NCBI GenBank assembly: GCA_965224065.1
Contig: CBDCYF010000005.1
Location: 1,302,001 to 1,366,000 of the forward strand
DNA from: JAOTZA01 sp965224065
GTDB lineage: Bacteria; Acidobacteriota; Thermoanaerobaculia; Multivoradales; JAHEKO01
Length of the DNA stretch: 64,000 nucleotides
Reading direction: 5' to 3'
Below are positions 26,701 to 35,005 of the stretch, one piece after another. The notes under the pieces are model-generated. The model did no database searches. It was not told the DNA's origin and saw nothing but the letters and a program-made list of their open reading frames with translations. The translations under genes and the position numbers were made by a program. Position 1 is the first letter of the stretch; each line of letters opens with the position of its first letter.

Positions 26701-27820
26701 CCAAGCGGTCGCGATGCAAACCGAGCCCGGCCTTGGCTTCCAGAATCCGCCGTACCGAGGCGTCGAGGCGCGCTTCGTCGAGCTGCCCTTCGCGCACCGC
26801 CCGCGCCAGCGAGGCGATCGCCACCCGGGGATCGGGCGGCAGCAGGATCACGTCCGCGCCGGCCTGAACCGCCCGAACGGCCGCAGCGCCCGACCAGACA
26901 CCCGCCACGCCCGCCATCTCCATGGCGTCGGTCACGATCAGCCCCTCGAACCCGAGGTCGCGGCGCAGCAATCCGCCCACAACCGCGCGGGAGAGCGTTG
27001 CCGGGACGCCCGTCGGATCGATCGCCGGCACCGCGATGTGTCCGAGCATCACCGAATCCACACCGGCCTCGATGGCGCGCTGGAAGGGCGGCAGCTCGAT
27101 GGCCTGCAGCCGGGTCCGGTCGGCGGACAGGGTCGGGAGCTCGACATGGCTGTCGACCGCGGTGTCTCCATGCCCCGGGAAGTGCTTGGCGGTGGTGAGC
27201 ATTCCACCCCGGCGGGCACCGCGCACAAACGCCGCGCCCAGCCGCGCGACCCACTGCGGATCCTCGCCAAACGAGCGCAGATTAATCACCGGGTTGGCCG
27301 GGTTGTTGTTGACGTCGAGCACCGGAGCAAACGCCCAGTGGATCCCCAGCGCGCGCCCCTCGCGCGCGGTGACCTCACCGGCAAACTCCGCGGCGGCCTC
27401 GGAGCGCGTGGCCCCGATCGCCATCGCCGAAGGCAGCGACACCGAGCCCCGGCGGACGCGAAAGGCGACTCCCCGCTCCAAGTCGGACGCCACCAGCAGG
27501 GGGATCTCCGCGGCGCCCTGGAGGCTATCGAGCAATCGTGGAATCGATTCGAGGTCCGAGTCGAAAACCACGACGCCCCCCACACCCATCGAGCCGACTT
27601 GTTCGACCAGCTCGCGCCGCGCCTCGGAGCGCGGGTTGGCGAAGCGTCCGTACGCCCGCACCATCACCATTTGCGCCGCTTTCTGATCCACACTGAGCGA
27701 GCCGAGGGTGGTGCGCACCCACTTGCGGGCCGAGCGTGGCAGCTCGGCGCCGTCCACCTGAGACGCCGGCACCACACCGGCCAGCAAGAGCAGACCCGCA
27801 AGGGTGGATCGCGCTCTCAT
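23774..27820 (-). CDS. Exported NagZ-AmiE-NamZ triple-domain muropeptide hydrolase (GH3 + serine hydrolase + GH171/DUF1343)
   Basis: The 1,348-residue product starts at ATG 27820 (ATGA overlap with the M14 gene) before a signal peptide (1-25). Residues ~35-370 are a GH3 beta-N-acetylglucosaminidase with the NagZ signature KHFPGHGD at 212-219 and nucleophile Asp298 in VTDAM. A GH3 C-terminal domain follows to ~570. Residues ~600-950 are a serine beta-lactamase-fold hydrolase like AmiE: S660LTK, YSD 748-750, HTG 902-904. Residues ~966-1348 are DUF1343/GH171, like the exo-N-acetylmuramidase NamZ: FAPEHGLRG, VFDLQGAGVRFYTYVS, LDRPNPLGG, WVSPSPN and EATNVNEGRGT. Bacillus subtilis encodes these three activities as separate adjacent genes. 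Together they would strip GlcNAc, peptide and MurNAc from cell-wall fragments outside the cytoplasm. Confidence 0.93.
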   Translation of the reverse strand: MRARSTLAGLLLLAGVVPASQVDGAELPRSARKWVRTTLGSLSVDQKAAQMVMVRAYGRFANPRSEARRELVEQVGSMGVGGVVVFDSDLESIPRLLDSLQGAAEIPLLVASDLERGVAFRVRRGSVSLPSAMAIGATRSEAAAEFAGEVTAREGRALGIHWAFAPVLDVNNNPANPVINLRSFGEDPQWVARLGAAFVRGARRGGMLTTAKHFPGHGDTAVDSHVELPTLSADRTRLQAIELPPFQRAIEAGVDSVMLGHIAVPAIDPTGVPATLSRAVVGGLLRRDLGFEGLIVTDAMEMAGVAGVWSGAAAVRAVQAGADVILLPPDPRVAIASLARAVREGQLDEARLDASVRRILEAKAGLGLHRDRLAGRADLNRKVARPEDVQRALDAASASTTLLRNVGDVLPLRAEEPLRVLHIVIGADPRRPYPGSVVSRELRGRWIETVTRRLGREVAGETEAEILASATGFSHVLVSAFVPVPPSPEDPTLAPSQGRLLRRLARTGVPVVLASFGSPYLVSEIPEVPVSLCAYGAAVSSQRALVSALLGEKPIGGRLPVSFPATGSGVDTYAAGHGLELEPRAMTLEAVSPAGAGFDPERWREVERVVEGFVEQRAFPGAVLAVGHRGKLVGPRSFGRLSYDDNAPPTAADTIYDLASLTKVIATTTMAMILVDEGRLDLDAPVRDFLPRFTGPGKEKVTIRHLLTHSSGVDWWAPLYEELRGQPAYVERIQAMDLVYEPGTETKYSDLGLILMGEILERASGRPLDAFVHERVFEPLGMADTLFRPGAGILARVAPTEHDAWRGRMVRGEVHDENAFALGGVAPHAGLFSNAGDLARFARMIQNGGVLEHRRIVSRPTVESFTRRAGIVPDSTRALGWDTKSAEGSSAGTLFSADSFGHTGFTGTSIWLDPQRDLFVILLTNRVHPTRENKMIRRVRPAVADAVVRALAEPTATETRPEPAISVRVGLDRLDSEEASVLRDRRLGLIVHAASLAADGRHAIDVVSETGLEVARLFAPEHGLRGRAAAGEHVEDGVDPKSGLPVVSLYGGKRAPAAEDLEGLDALVFDLQGAGVRFYTYVSTLILALQAAAENELEFVVLDRPNPLGGERVEGPVSGPRSEVPESFVNLAPGPLMHGLTLGEMARYVNARLDKPARLTVVPMGGWERGMTWADTGRPWVSPSPNLRSAEAAIAYPGVALLEATNVNEGRGTKEPFLYFGAPWLNSEAVEVHAPGFVLEPARFTPRASAAAPRPKYLDRECAGFRVRVVDPARAEPYRLGLELVTALARQPGFEWRRGGEALTWLLGTNRVYRDLASGKSADDILNADRADHESWRTERRPALLYRP

Positions 27821-29484
27821 CGTCCGTCCCCGGCGGCGGCCGTTTGAGGCGGCGCCAGCTCCTCGCCGTCGAGCCAGACCGCCATGAGACGGGAGCGCTC
27901 CAGATCCAGACGGTCCCCGGGCGGCCGGGTGATGAGCAGGAACGACGCCGGGGCGCCGCGCCGGATCATCGCGTTTCGGGTAGCCGGCCACAGGTCCTGC
28001 GCGCGGGGCGGCTCGATTCCCCCGCCCAAGGCGCGAAGAATGTCCATCATGGAATCCGAGGCGGGCGCGGGCGGTCTCGTGTCGAGCTCAAGGCCTTCGC
28101 CGGGGACACCGACCGCGGCAACCTCGATCACCGGGCGCGACGCAGCGGCCCAATCACTCGCCACCCGTCGCGCCCGTTCGAGATGACGCCGCTTGACCAC
28201 CCACTGAACTTTCCCGACGCCCCATCGAGCCACATCGGCGAGTGTCTCGGTCCCGAGCCACCTTCGCTGACGCCAGCCGGTGACCCGGACCGTCAGCGGA
28301 GGCGTCGCAACCAACCCCTCGGCGTCTACGAAACGGCCCGCGCCGACAAACCGCGCGTCGCCCAGCTCGACCAGCGTCGTGCGGGTGAATTTCTTCTTGC
28401 TGCCAACACATCCGGCCGCCAGAACATCGGGGCGAATGAGATGAAAGGCCAGATCGGCGCGATACGGCCGGTCGGTTCCGGACCGCAACACCTCGCCCCC
28501 CCGCACCACCAAATCGGCCCACGCATTGGACTTGTTGCGCGGCAGATCCTCGTAGAGACGCGGGTCGTGCCCGGCAAGGTCGTCACGGGCCAGGTCGGCC
28601 AGCACCGTGAGCAGCGCTACAAAGTTGAGCCGTGTCAGCTCGGTCAACGACCGGCCCGGCGGGACCCCGCCGCTCTCGAGGAGGACCACCGGTGTCCCCC
28701 AGGCGGTCAGGTTGTCGCCAAAGGCCCGCGGGCTCCAGTCTTCGTTATAACGCGCCATCCCGCCGGGCATCAACGGATCGAGTGCCGCGACGATCGCGGA
28801 ACAGGCGCGCTTGGCCCGCTCCCGTCCGGCGGTCACCGTCCCCTCCGGGTCTCCGGCCACCGCGAGCACCGCGTTTGTGGCCAGTTTGCCGGTGTCGCCC
28901 ACCGCGGTGCGCCGGTTCTGATCGTGCAAGTTGAACCCCAGCACCGGCTCGTGCTCGCGCCGTAGCCGCTTCAGGATCCGGCCTTCGGGGGTCGCCAGAT
29001 TGAGCGCGTCGCGATTGACGTCGATGAACTGGGCGTTGCGGCGGCTGTAGACCTCGGTTCCGTCCGGGTTGAGCATCGGGACCATGAGGAGGGTCAGCCG
29101 GTCGAGAACGCGCGCGGCTTCCGGATCTCCTTCTGAGGCCCCGCGGAGCAGAAAGTCCGCCGCGTCCAAAAGAGCCGGCGTCGCGGAGGGCTCGTCACCG
29201 TGCATCTGCGACCAGAGCAACACCTTGTCGTCGCCGCGGCCGAGACGCACCATGCGGATGGAACGGTCCTCGAACGAGCGCCCCATTTCCTCGATCTCGA
29301 GCTCACCCTCGTGGCGGCTCTCCAGCTCTTCGAGCTTTTCGATCAGCTCGGCGTGGCGCAGACACGGCGCCGCGGTGGCCACAAATCGTTCCTCCGGCCA
29401 CCGGCCCCAAAGCTCCTCGGGAGTCCAGCCGGCCGCCGGCGCCGTAGCCAGAATCAAGAGCCCAATTGTCAGAGGCCAGCGCAT
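27817..29484 (-). CDS. Secreted M14-family zinc carboxypeptidase
   Basis: The 555-residue protein starts at ATG 29484, with a short signal peptide (LTIGLLILATAPAAG). The M14 zinc site is visible as QMHGDEPSATPALLDAADFLL (His and Glu) and GFNLHDQN (His). The catalytic Glu is likely in VVLLESGGVPPG. LMVPMLNPDGTEVYSRRNAQFIDVNRD is the substrate-binding region typical of the family. Residues from ~330 on are a C-terminal domain I cannot assign. M14 members include gamma-D-Glu-meso-DAP peptidases. Because it is co-transcribed with the muropeptide hydrolase fusion (ATGA overlap), removal of stem-peptide residues is the best guess. Confidence 0.85.
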   Translation of the reverse strand: MRWPLTIGLLILATAPAAGWTPEELWGRWPEERFVATAAPCLRHAELIEKLEELESRHEGELEIEEMGRSFEDRSIRMVRLGRGDDKVLLWSQMHGDEPSATPALLDAADFLLRGASEGDPEAARVLDRLTLLMVPMLNPDGTEVYSRRNAQFIDVNRDALNLATPEGRILKRLRREHEPVLGFNLHDQNRRTAVGDTGKLATNAVLAVAGDPEGTVTAGRERAKRACSAIVAALDPLMPGGMARYNEDWSPRAFGDNLTAWGTPVVLLESGGVPPGRSLTELTRLNFVALLTVLADLARDDLAGHDPRLYEDLPRNKSNAWADLVVRGGEVLRSGTDRPYRADLAFHLIRPDVLAAGCVGSKKKFTRTTLVELGDARFVGAGRFVDAEGLVATPPLTVRVTGWRQRRWLGTETLADVARWGVGKVQWVVKRRHLERARRVASDWAAASRPVIEVAAVGVPGEGLELDTRPPAPASDSMMDILRALGGGIEPPRAQDLWPATRNAMIRRGAPASFLLITRPPGDRLDLERSRLMAVWLDGEELAPPQTAAAGDGR

Positions 29485-29566
29485 GAAACCGGCTCCATTG
29501 TACGCAGATGTGCGGCGTCCCAGTGGTCGGAGCTCCCACGGACGTCTATTTGAAACCCGGCCGCCG

Positions 29567-30571
29567 TCACGCGATGGCGCGAGAAACGGTGCGAACTCGC
29601 TCGGCGGTCTCTCCCGTCCAAGAGTGGAAGGCGCGGAAGAAGGAATTGGGGTCCTCGAAACCGAGAAGGAACGCGATCTCGGCTCCCGACATGGCGGAAT
29701 TCGCCAGGTAGTGGCGCGCCAGCTGTTCACGAGTCGCGTCGAGCACGAGCTGGAAGCTGCGGTCCTCGGCATGAAGGCGACGCTGGAGAGTCCTCGTGCT
29801 GACTGCGAGCTTCTTTGATACTGCCGACAGCGATGCGCTGCCGCTGGGAAGAAGCTCCAGGAGCGCTCCCCGCACCCGGTCGCTTGTCGTCGCGGTCTCG
29901 TCCAGCTCTGAGAGCCGCTTGCGAAGCTGCGGCTCGAAGAACTCCCACATCTTCGCGTTAGCGGTGAGAAACGGGCGCGCGGCGTCGCGAGCAGAGAAGG
30001 TCACGGTGTGCCGGGGGCCGGTCTCGATCGGTCGGCCGAAGTAGTCCGTAAAGGCAGCGGCCGGCTCGGGCGGCTCCGGGGTCGTGATGGCGAGGGGGTG
30101 GATTTCTTCTCGGGTCGCCAAGCGAGCGAGCTGGACAAAGAAGACCAGCTCGACGGCGATCAGGTTGATCGGGGGGTCGCGGGTCTTGTCGAGGAATTCG
30201 ATCTCGAGGGATGTCTGCGCCGGGCTTTCGTTGATGTGCAGAGCCATCGGTCCGATGAGCTTCTTGAAGCGACTGATCCGACGGACCGCGGTGTTGAGGT
30301 CGCGGCTGCAAACGGCGGCGAAGATCGGCGCGTCGAACACCTCGATCGAAATCGCCTGACAGAGTCGGATCGGAAACGTCGGGTCCTGGGCCTCCTCTTC
30401 GAGGCCTCGCCAGAAGTCGAAATGGCGCTCCGTGCTCAGTGTGACCTGCTCACGGGTCAGCAGGTCGTCCGGAAGGCCGGCTCGACGAAGGACGTTCACG
30501 GGCTCGAGGCCAAGGTCTTTCAGCAAGATCCTCCAGCCCGGTTGTAGCATGAAGGAGTTGACGTGTTCCAT
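29567..30571 (-). CDS. AraC-family transcriptional regulator
   Basis: The 334-residue regulator starts at ATG 30571. Residues ~15-205 match the Arabinose_bd (PF12625) sensor region found in OruR/ArgR-like AraC proteins. The C-terminal ~95 residues hold two helix-turn-helix motifs: SLSAVSKKLAVSTRTLQRRL and AEIAFLLGFEDPNSFFRAFHSWTG, the latter the classic AraC second helix-turn-helix. It follows the ALDH gene by 20 nt in the same direction, so it is probably part of the SDR-ALDH-AraC operon and may regulate it. The inducer is unknown, possibly a fatty or aromatic aldehyde or its precursor. Confidence 0.9.
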   Translation of the reverse strand: MEHVNSFMLQPGWRILLKDLGLEPVNVLRRAGLPDDLLTREQVTLSTERHFDFWRGLEEEAQDPTFPIRLCQAISIEVFDAPIFAAVCSRDLNTAVRRISRFKKLIGPMALHINESPAQTSLEIEFLDKTRDPPINLIAVELVFFVQLARLATREEIHPLAITTPEPPEPAAAFTDYFGRPIETGPRHTVTFSARDAARPFLTANAKMWEFFEPQLRKRLSELDETATTSDRVRGALLELLPSGSASLSAVSKKLAVSTRTLQRRLHAEDRSFQLVLDATREQLARHYLANSAMSGAEIAFLLGFEDPNSFFRAFHSWTGETAERVRTVSRAIA

Positions 30572-30591
30572 GGCTCGATTCTCGTCCCTGC

Positions 30592-32193
30592 CTAGAAGTC
30601 TCTCTTGCGCATGGTACCGACGATGGCGGTTCCCATCAGGCAAGTGAGATTCTTCCAGCTGGGCTCGACAGCGTAGTCCGCCATCTCTGCCGCCATGGAA
30701 TCGAAGGCGCGCTTGCTCGTCTTGAGCATGTGCCCCGGCGACATGAAGTTCGCGGTCATGATGGATTTCTCCACGTTCTCGAAGTTCATCGCGTTGCCGA
30801 AGTTACCGCGGCCGGAGACGAACTCCTTACCTTCTTCGTTGCCGCCCCAGGTGAGCCAGGGGCTCAAGAAGATGAAGGGCGGCATCGTATTGACCGCGAC
30901 GGCGCCGTATTTCATGTCAGTGACACCCTGGTCCAGGGTGGCCTGGTGCGCCTTCCTGGTGTCCTCGTCAAGCAGAATCGCGCTCCCCAGCGTACCGTGC
31001 AGCTGGGTGTTGCAGAACTCGACGGCACGGGGCAGGAACTCGGCTGCGTCGGCTGGGGTGTCGAGCGCCACCTCGCCCAGGATCTGGCAGAAGGCTTCGT
31101 TCGCCGTGGCGTAGCCGTCTTCCTCCGCTCCGGTGATCAGTACGAAATCAGCGCTCCCGTACTTGCCGTCCTCAGGTGAGAGAACCTCGGCCCGCGGATA
31201 AGCCTCGAGAAAGCCCTCTTTCACCTTGTCCGAGCCCGGATAGTAGGTGCCTTCGGCAGGCGTGTCTTCGGCGATCGCCTTGCGCACTGCATCGAGGAAG
31301 ACCTCGCGCTGCGGCCAGTGCTTCGAGGTCACCAGGGTTTGGACCCGCCCGCAGACGGCGCCTCCGTTCAACTTGTCGATCGTCACGATCTGCTGGGCCT
31401 GGTGGGTGATCTCCTTGTCGGTCCAGGGCCGATCGCCCGGCACGATGATGCAGGGGTTGTTGCCGCCGCACTCCGAGACCAGAGGAGTGTCCGTCGCCGA
31501 CATAATGGCCTTGGCTGTGCCCGTGCCGCCGGTGAAGTAGATCTTGGCAAGGCGCGGATCGGGGGTCAGCTCGCGGCCCTGGTCGTGATCGGCGAAGGAG
31601 AGGACTTGGTGGTCGACGAGCGGCTGCATGATCTTGGCCCAGACCTCGTCGGTGGCGGCGTTCAGGTGGTGGGGCTTGTGCACGACGGCGCAGTTCTCGA
31701 AGAAGATCGCCTTCAAGAGCTCGAGCGCCGAGGAGTAATTGCCCGCGCCCAGAACGGCAATGATCCCGGCCGGCTTCTCCATCGGGTTGACCTGTCGGGG
31801 CTCACCTTTGACTCGCAGGAACTCCGTGCGGTCTCCGTACATCAGGCGGTCTTTCGCGGAGGAGGGAAAGACCTTGATGTCGTAGAGATCGTCCGCGACC
31901 ATGGTGATCTCGAGCGGCTTGGGCATCTCACCGTGAACCAGGCCCTCATACACCTCGATCGCGGCGGTTACGGTGTTGGCCATCGGAACCACAGTGGCGA
32001 TCTTGGACATCGGGTCGGTGTAGAGCTCCTCGCCCATGAGGCCGTTCTTCATCTGCGTGTCCGAGACGGCGAGCTCGTCGCCGTACCGCTTCAGGTTGTC
32101 GCGGACTTGCTCGAGCAGGTGGAGTCGCTCCGCAGGAGGAGTGGCGGCCCACCTTTCGGGATCCAAGTGGTCAATCGCTTCATTGGCTTTCAT
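30592..32193 (-). CDS. Aldehyde dehydrogenase superfamily protein
   Basis: The 533-residue product has a strong GGAGGT 6 nt before ATG 32193. The ALDH fold is recognised from AGIIAVLGAGNYSSALELLKAIFFENCAVVHKPHH (NAD-binding segment, partly quoted), IYFTGGTGTAKAIM and VSECGGNNPCIIV, which holds the general-base Glu. The nucleophile is in LNGGAVCGRVQT and the C-terminal WLTWGGNEEGKEF is typical. The motif variants differ from classic ELGGK and GQxC forms, so this is a divergent subfamily whose substrate I cannot name. It lies between an SDR gene (11-nt gap) and an AraC regulator (20-nt gap), which suggests an alcohol-to-aldehyde-to-acid route. Confidence 0.85.
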   Translation of the reverse strand: MKANEAIDHLDPERWAATPPAERLHLLEQVRDNLKRYGDELAVSDTQMKNGLMGEELYTDPMSKIATVVPMANTVTAAIEVYEGLVHGEMPKPLEITMVADDLYDIKVFPSSAKDRLMYGDRTEFLRVKGEPRQVNPMEKPAGIIAVLGAGNYSSALELLKAIFFENCAVVHKPHHLNAATDEVWAKIMQPLVDHQVLSFADHDQGRELTPDPRLAKIYFTGGTGTAKAIMSATDTPLVSECGGNNPCIIVPGDRPWTDKEITHQAQQIVTIDKLNGGAVCGRVQTLVTSKHWPQREVFLDAVRKAIAEDTPAEGTYYPGSDKVKEGFLEAYPRAEVLSPEDGKYGSADFVLITGAEEDGYATANEAFCQILGEVALDTPADAAEFLPRAVEFCNTQLHGTLGSAILLDEDTRKAHQATLDQGVTDMKYGAVAVNTMPPFIFLSPWLTWGGNEEGKEFVSGRGNFGNAMNFENVEKSIMTANFMSPGHMLKTSKRAFDSMAAEMADYAVEPSWKNLTCLMGTAIVGTMRKRDF

Positions 32194-32204
32194 GGGTTTA
32201 CCTC

Positions 32205-33020
32205 CTACAGCCCGAACTGGGACTTGATGCCGCCGAGAAACGTCGTGTCGTCGGCCGCTTTGCGGTTGGCGATGAGCTGCACCGCGTCGGGTCCGGCGGT
32301 GTAGCGGAGCTGGTCGGTGCCGTCGTTCGCCGCCTCGTAAATCACCTCTGCGACCACCTCCGGCTCGGAGCCGTTTGCTCCCAGCGGCTCGAAGGCCGCG
32401 AAGACCTTGCCGACGAAGGCCTGGTACTCGGAGAGGCTCTCGTCGTTCGAAACGTCGAGCGAGCGTCCGCCGAAGTCGGTCTTGATCATTCCGGGCTCGA
32501 CAATCTTGACCCGGACGCCGATGGACTCCATCTCGTAGCTCAAGGCCTCGGAAAGACCTTCGACTGCGAACTTCGAGCCGTGATAGAGCGTGCCCAGCGG
32601 GAAACTCATCTTGCCGCCGATGGACGAGATGTTGATGACCGTGCCCGCCTGGTTTGCTCGGAAGTGGGGAAGCAGCGCTTTGGTCGTCGCCAGGAGACCG
32701 ATCACATTGACCTCGAACTGGCGGCGGATCTTCTCCATCGGAGTCGCCTCGAGCAGGCCGTAGGCGCCGTAGCCGGCGTTGTTTAAGAGAACGTCGATAC
32801 GCCCGAACCTCTCGATGCCTTCGGCGACCGCTCCAGCAATCGAGGTCGAGTCCTGGACGTCGAGGCGGGTGACCAGGACGTTGTCGAGGTGCATCAGCTC
32901 CTCTTCGTTCTCGGGGCGACGCATCGTGGCGACGACGTTCCAGCCTTTGGCCTGGAAGTGTTTGGCGGTGGTCCTACCGATACCGCTCGAAGCGCCGGTG
33001 ATCAGAATGGTGTTGCTCAT
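32205..33020 (-). CDS. Short-chain dehydrogenase/reductase (SDR)
   Basis: The 271-residue enzyme starts at ATG 33020 behind a strong GAGGAGGAG ribosome-binding site. The Rossmann motif TGASSGIG is at 8-15. LLNNAGYGAYG (NNAG), INISSIGG (catalytic Ser) and YHGSK (catalytic Tyr and Lys) follow, so the active site is complete. This is the classical SDR type, probably NADP-dependent. It leads the SDR-ALDH-AraC operon. A 7-bp inverted repeat 28-47 nt upstream could be an operator. Substrate unknown. Confidence 0.92.
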   Translation of the reverse strand: MSNTILITGASSGIGRTTAKHFQAKGWNVVATMRRPENEEELMHLDNVLVTRLDVQDSTSIAGAVAEGIERFGRIDVLLNNAGYGAYGLLEATPMEKIRRQFEVNVIGLLATTKALLPHFRANQAGTVINISSIGGKMSFPLGTLYHGSKFAVEGLSEALSYEMESIGVRVKIVEPGMIKTDFGGRSLDVSNDESLSEYQAFVGKVFAAFEPLGANGSEPEVVAEVIYEAANDGTDQLRYTAGPDAVQLIANRKAADDTTFLGGIKSQFGL

Positions 33021-33047
33021 GGTTCTCCTCCTCTTGACCTTGGATTC

Positions 33048-33067
33048 ACTCTGTGTGGGAACAGAGT
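33048..33067. promoter_or_regulatory. Inverted repeat upstream of the SDR-ALDH-AraC operon
   Basis: ACTCTGT (33048-33054) and ACAGAGT (33061-33067) form a perfect 7-bp inverted repeat with a 6-nt spacer, 28-47 nt upstream of the SDR start. It could be an operator or a small 5'-UTR hairpin. The remaining spacer to 33310 contains no recognisable gene. Confidence 0.35.
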
Positions 33068-33310
33068 AGGAGGCCGTAGAGGGCATGTCACTAGCGGATC
33101 GCGCCACTACGCTAGCCGATAGCGCCGGACTGGCCGGCGTTTGACGAACCACCAGCGGCTAAGTCTGTGGTTAACCGTCGCCGACAGTTGTCGTCAGTTG
33201 GATTCCACCAATCTTCAAAACACCTTGCCATGCGCTCGGTCAAACGGCCCTGATGGAGCCTCCGGCCCGACCCACTGGGACAGGCATCGCAGCGTATACT
33301 CGCCCGGCCC

Positions 33311-35005
33311 GTGAGGATGTACTCCCAGCTCTTCGGCGTTGCGTTCGCCCTCCTGGTCCTCACGGCGTCCGCCTGCCGGCAGCCGGACTTCGACGTCATC
33401 ATTCGGGGTGGCTCGGTCATCGACGGCACGGGCTCGCCGGCAGCCACCGCCGACGTGGCGATCCTCGACGGCATGATCTACGGGGTAGGCGACTTTGCCG
33501 ACAAGCGGGGAAAGCATGAGGTCGACGCGACGGGCCTGACGGTCACCCCCGGCTTTATCAACATGCTGAGCTGGGCCAACGTTTCGCTGCTGGAAGACGG
33601 CCGCTCGCTCTCGGACATCACCCAGGGGGTCACCCTCGAGGTGATGGGCGAGGGCCGCTCGATGGGACCCTGGACCGAGGAGATGAAGGCGGAGGCGATC
33701 GAGCGTCAAAGCGACATCCGCTACGACGTCGAGTGGACGACGCTGGGCGAATACCTCCAGCACCTGGAAGACCGCGGTGTGGCCACCAACGTCGCGTCTT
33801 TTGTCGGCGCCGCCACCGTCCGCATCCACGAGATCGGGTATGAAGACCGCGAGGCCACCCCCGAAGAGCTCGGGCGGATGCAGGATCTGGTGCGCCAGGC
33901 GATGCGAGAAGGCGCCCTCGGTGTCGGTTCCTCGCTTCCCTACACACCGGCCGCCTTCGCCTCGACCGAGGAGCTGATCGCGCTGGCCGAGGCCGCCCAC
34001 GAGTACGGCGGCATGTACATCTCTCACATCCGCAATGAAGGCGACGAGATCTTTGGCTCGCTCGAGGAGTTCTTCACCATCTTGAGAGAGTCCGGGATCC
34101 GCGGCGAGATCTATCACCTCAAGGTGTCCCGGCGGCGCAACTGGGACAAGCTCGACGAGGTGATCGCGCGCATCGAAGCCGCACGCGCCGAGGGGCTCGC
34201 GGCAGCCGCCGACATCTACCCCTACCACGCCAGCTCGACCGGCCTCACCTACATCCTGCCGCCCTGGGCCCGGGAAGGTCCGCACGAGGAGTTCATGGCG
34301 CGGCTCCAGGACCCGGAGGTACGTGCGCGTCTGCTGGACGAGATCGACATGATCCCGCCCGAAGACATCGTGTTGGTGAGCTTTCGCAACGAGGCGCTCC
34401 GGCATCTGACCGGCAAGACGCTGGCCGATGTGGCCACCGAGAGGGGCCTCGATCCAAAGATCGCCGCCATGGATTTGATCGTCGAGGATGACAGCCGGAT
34501 CGGCACCGTGCGCTTCTCGATGAGCGAGGACAACATCCGCAAGAAGATGGCTCTGCCCTGGGTCACCTTCTGCTCGGACGCCGCGTCGATGGCGCCACAA
34601 GAGCCCTTTACGCACTCGCAGCCCCACCCGCGCGCCTATGGCTCCTTTGCTCGCATCCTGGGGCGCTACGTGCGCGACGAAGGCATCGTCCCGATCGAGA
34701 AGGCGGTCGAGCGATTGACCGGCCTGCCGGCGGCCAACCTCGATCTGCTCCAGCGCGGCCTGCTGCGGGCCGGTTACTACGCCGATGTCGCGATCTTCGA
34801 TGCCGAGACCATCATCGACCAAGCGACGTTTGAAGATCCCCATCAGCTCGCCACGGGCATGGTGCATGTCTTTGTCAACGGCGTCCAGGTGCTCGAGAAC
34901 GGGCATCACACCGGCGCAATGCCGGGTCGGTTCGTCAAGGGACCCGGAGCCGAGCGGAGCGTTCCCAACACGCCCGGCGGGGACGAGCTCACGCCGCCTG
35001 CATGA
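33311..35005 (+). CDS. N-acyl-D-amino-acid deacylase-like amidohydrolase, lipoprotein, altered metal site
   Basis: The 564-residue protein starts at GTG 33311 (ATG 33317 also in frame) and has a lipobox-like TASAC at residues 18-22. Amidohydrolase features are FDVIIRGGSVIDGTG, SHIRNEG (metal His), YHLKVSRRRNWDK (metal His), ADIYPYHAS, and TFCSDAASM with the catalytic-region Asp. Most D-aminoacylases have HxH at the end of the first strand (PGFIDxHxH); here it reads PGFINMLSWAN. The usual NCG loop is EVMGEGRSM, so the bridging Cys is also absent. Function as a D-amino-acid or D-peptide deacylase is therefore uncertain. It is translationally coupled to a serine hydrolase (ATGA). Confidence 0.82.
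   Translation: MRMYSQLFGVAFALLVLTASACRQPDFDVIIRGGSVIDGTGSPAATADVAILDGMIYGVGDFADKRGKHEVDATGLTVTPGFINMLSWANVSLLEDGRSLSDITQGVTLEVMGEGRSMGPWTEEMKAEAIERQSDIRYDVEWTTLGEYLQHLEDRGVATNVASFVGAATVRIHEIGYEDREATPEELGRMQDLVRQAMREGALGVGSSLPYTPAAFASTEELIALAEAAHEYGGMYISHIRNEGDEIFGSLEEFFTILRESGIRGEIYHLKVSRRRNWDKLDEVIARIEAARAEGLAAAADIYPYHASSTGLTYILPPWAREGPHEEFMARLQDPEVRARLLDEIDMIPPEDIVLVSFRNEALRHLTGKTLADVATERGLDPKIAAMDLIVEDDSRIGTVRFSMSEDNIRKKMALPWVTFCSDAASMAPQEPFTHSQPHPRAYGSFARILGRYVRDEGIVPIEKAVERLTGLPAANLDLLQRGLLRAGYYADVAIFDAETIIDQATFEDPHQLATGMVHVFVNGVQVLENGHHTGAMPGRFVKGPGAERSVPNTPGGDELTPPA

Noticed and set aside
25706..27847. 713-codon plus-strand open frame
   Set aside because: Antisense shadow of the NagZ-AmiE-NamZ gene, whose catalytic motifs are all on the other strand.
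33215..34909. 564-codon minus-strand open frame
   Set aside because: Antisense to the D-aminoacylase-like lipoprotein, with no domain motifs.
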